Source: Aplectana chamaeleonis (lineage: Eukaryota; Nematoda; Chromadorea; Rhabditida; Cosmocercidae). From it: a stretch of DNA of 64,000 nucleotides. The stretch's first letter is position 1; each line of letters begins with the position of its first letter. Of the stretch, positions 63,785 through 64,000 are shown piece by piece. The stretch covers positions 496,001 through 560,000 of the forward strand of contig JAPDOI010000139.1 in NCBI GenBank assembly GCA_029168955.1, given 5' to 3'. The translations under genes and the position numbers were made by a program. The notes under the pieces were generated by a model, which saw nothing but the letters and a program-made list of their open reading frames with translations, did no database searches and was not told the origin of the DNA.

Positions 63785-63880
63785 TTTGAGGCGCTATTCA
63801 TACTCCTCAACGCCAGCGCGGCACGTGCGTGTCGCGCGGGCGTGGCGTTTGAGCATGAATAATTTCTACGCGCTTGACGG
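63785..63880. repeat. CG-rich hairpin, TATTCATACTCC family
   Basis: GCTATTCATACTCCTCAACGC and the inverted GCGTTTGAGCATGAATA form arms around GCGCGGCACGTGCGTGTCGCGC. Similar hairpin ends occur at 15954 and 18030, the outer arms of the large foldback. Confidence 0.7.
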
Positions 63881-63884
63881 GGAC

Positions 63885-64000
63885 AGGGGCTTTCTACACA
63901 CGGAGGAAGGATTTGTCTCGCATTTCGCGACTCTGACTCCACTCGGGACCACTTCGCTTGCATTGAGTCGCGTGACGTGTCGAACTGCAAAAACGGGACA
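63885..64000. mobile_element. Hairpin element, cut by the window end
   Basis: Starts GGGGACAGGGGCTTTCTACA, matching the left end of 7106..7261. The middle (CTCGGGACCACTTCGCTTGC) is in the opposite orientation to that copy, so the interior is inverted relative to the ends. The right end lies outside the window. Confidence 0.7.

Overview
This window looks like an intron-rich, repeat-saturated animal genome, most probably a nematode (possibly a strongylid or hookworm-type worm; inferred). The reasons are the transposon mix (RTE-type LINEs with short-repeat 3' tails, a Tc3-like Tc1/mariner element with an intron, a nematode-style Ty3/gypsy element, many small foldback and MITE elements), introns with GT..AG borders and TTTCAG-type acceptors, and a candidate trans-splice acceptor in front of the one clear host gene. 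There is nothing bacterial, no CRISPR array, no rRNA and no convincing tRNA gene.

Host gene. One protein-coding gene can be built with confidence: nine exons on the + strand from 33548 to 50041 that join in phase with GT-AG borders into a 358-residue Ulp2/SENP6-7-like SUMO peptidase, with catalytic His214, Asp234, Gln284 and Cys290 all present. Only 1077 of its 16.5 kb are coding. Its longer introns are filled with transposons: intron 1 holds a hAT-type MITE carrying a solo LTR, intron 2 an antisense LINE carrying two TTAA MITEs, intron 4 (8.46 kb) a Tc3-like transposon carrying an RTE copy and a hAT MITE, and intron 5 a foldback element carrying another hAT MITE.

Layout. 1-6 kb: unassigned sequence with TA-flanked MITEs and a foldback element. 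6-14.2 kb: a nested stack ending in two head-to-head RTE copies. 14-33 kb: foldbacks, hairpins, TTAA MITEs, a TA element with subterminal repeat arrays, and a LINE 3' end. 33.5-50 kb: the Ulp gene. 51-58.4 kb: a decayed Ty3/gypsy element on the - strand. 58.8-62.2 kb: a fourth RTE copy split by a 1.9-kb hAT element. 62.8-64 kb: more MITE copies.

The most interesting structure is the interlocked set of insertions. Target duplications (TTAA, 8 bp, 11-12 bp, 5 bp) and paralogous empty sites inside the same window give a relative insertion order. A family of 0.44-0.6 kb elements shares AGGCAGTGTTCACGAT-like ends and TTAA targets but has unrelated interiors; its transposase is not here. All autonomous elements seen are broken by stops, frameshifts or insertions.
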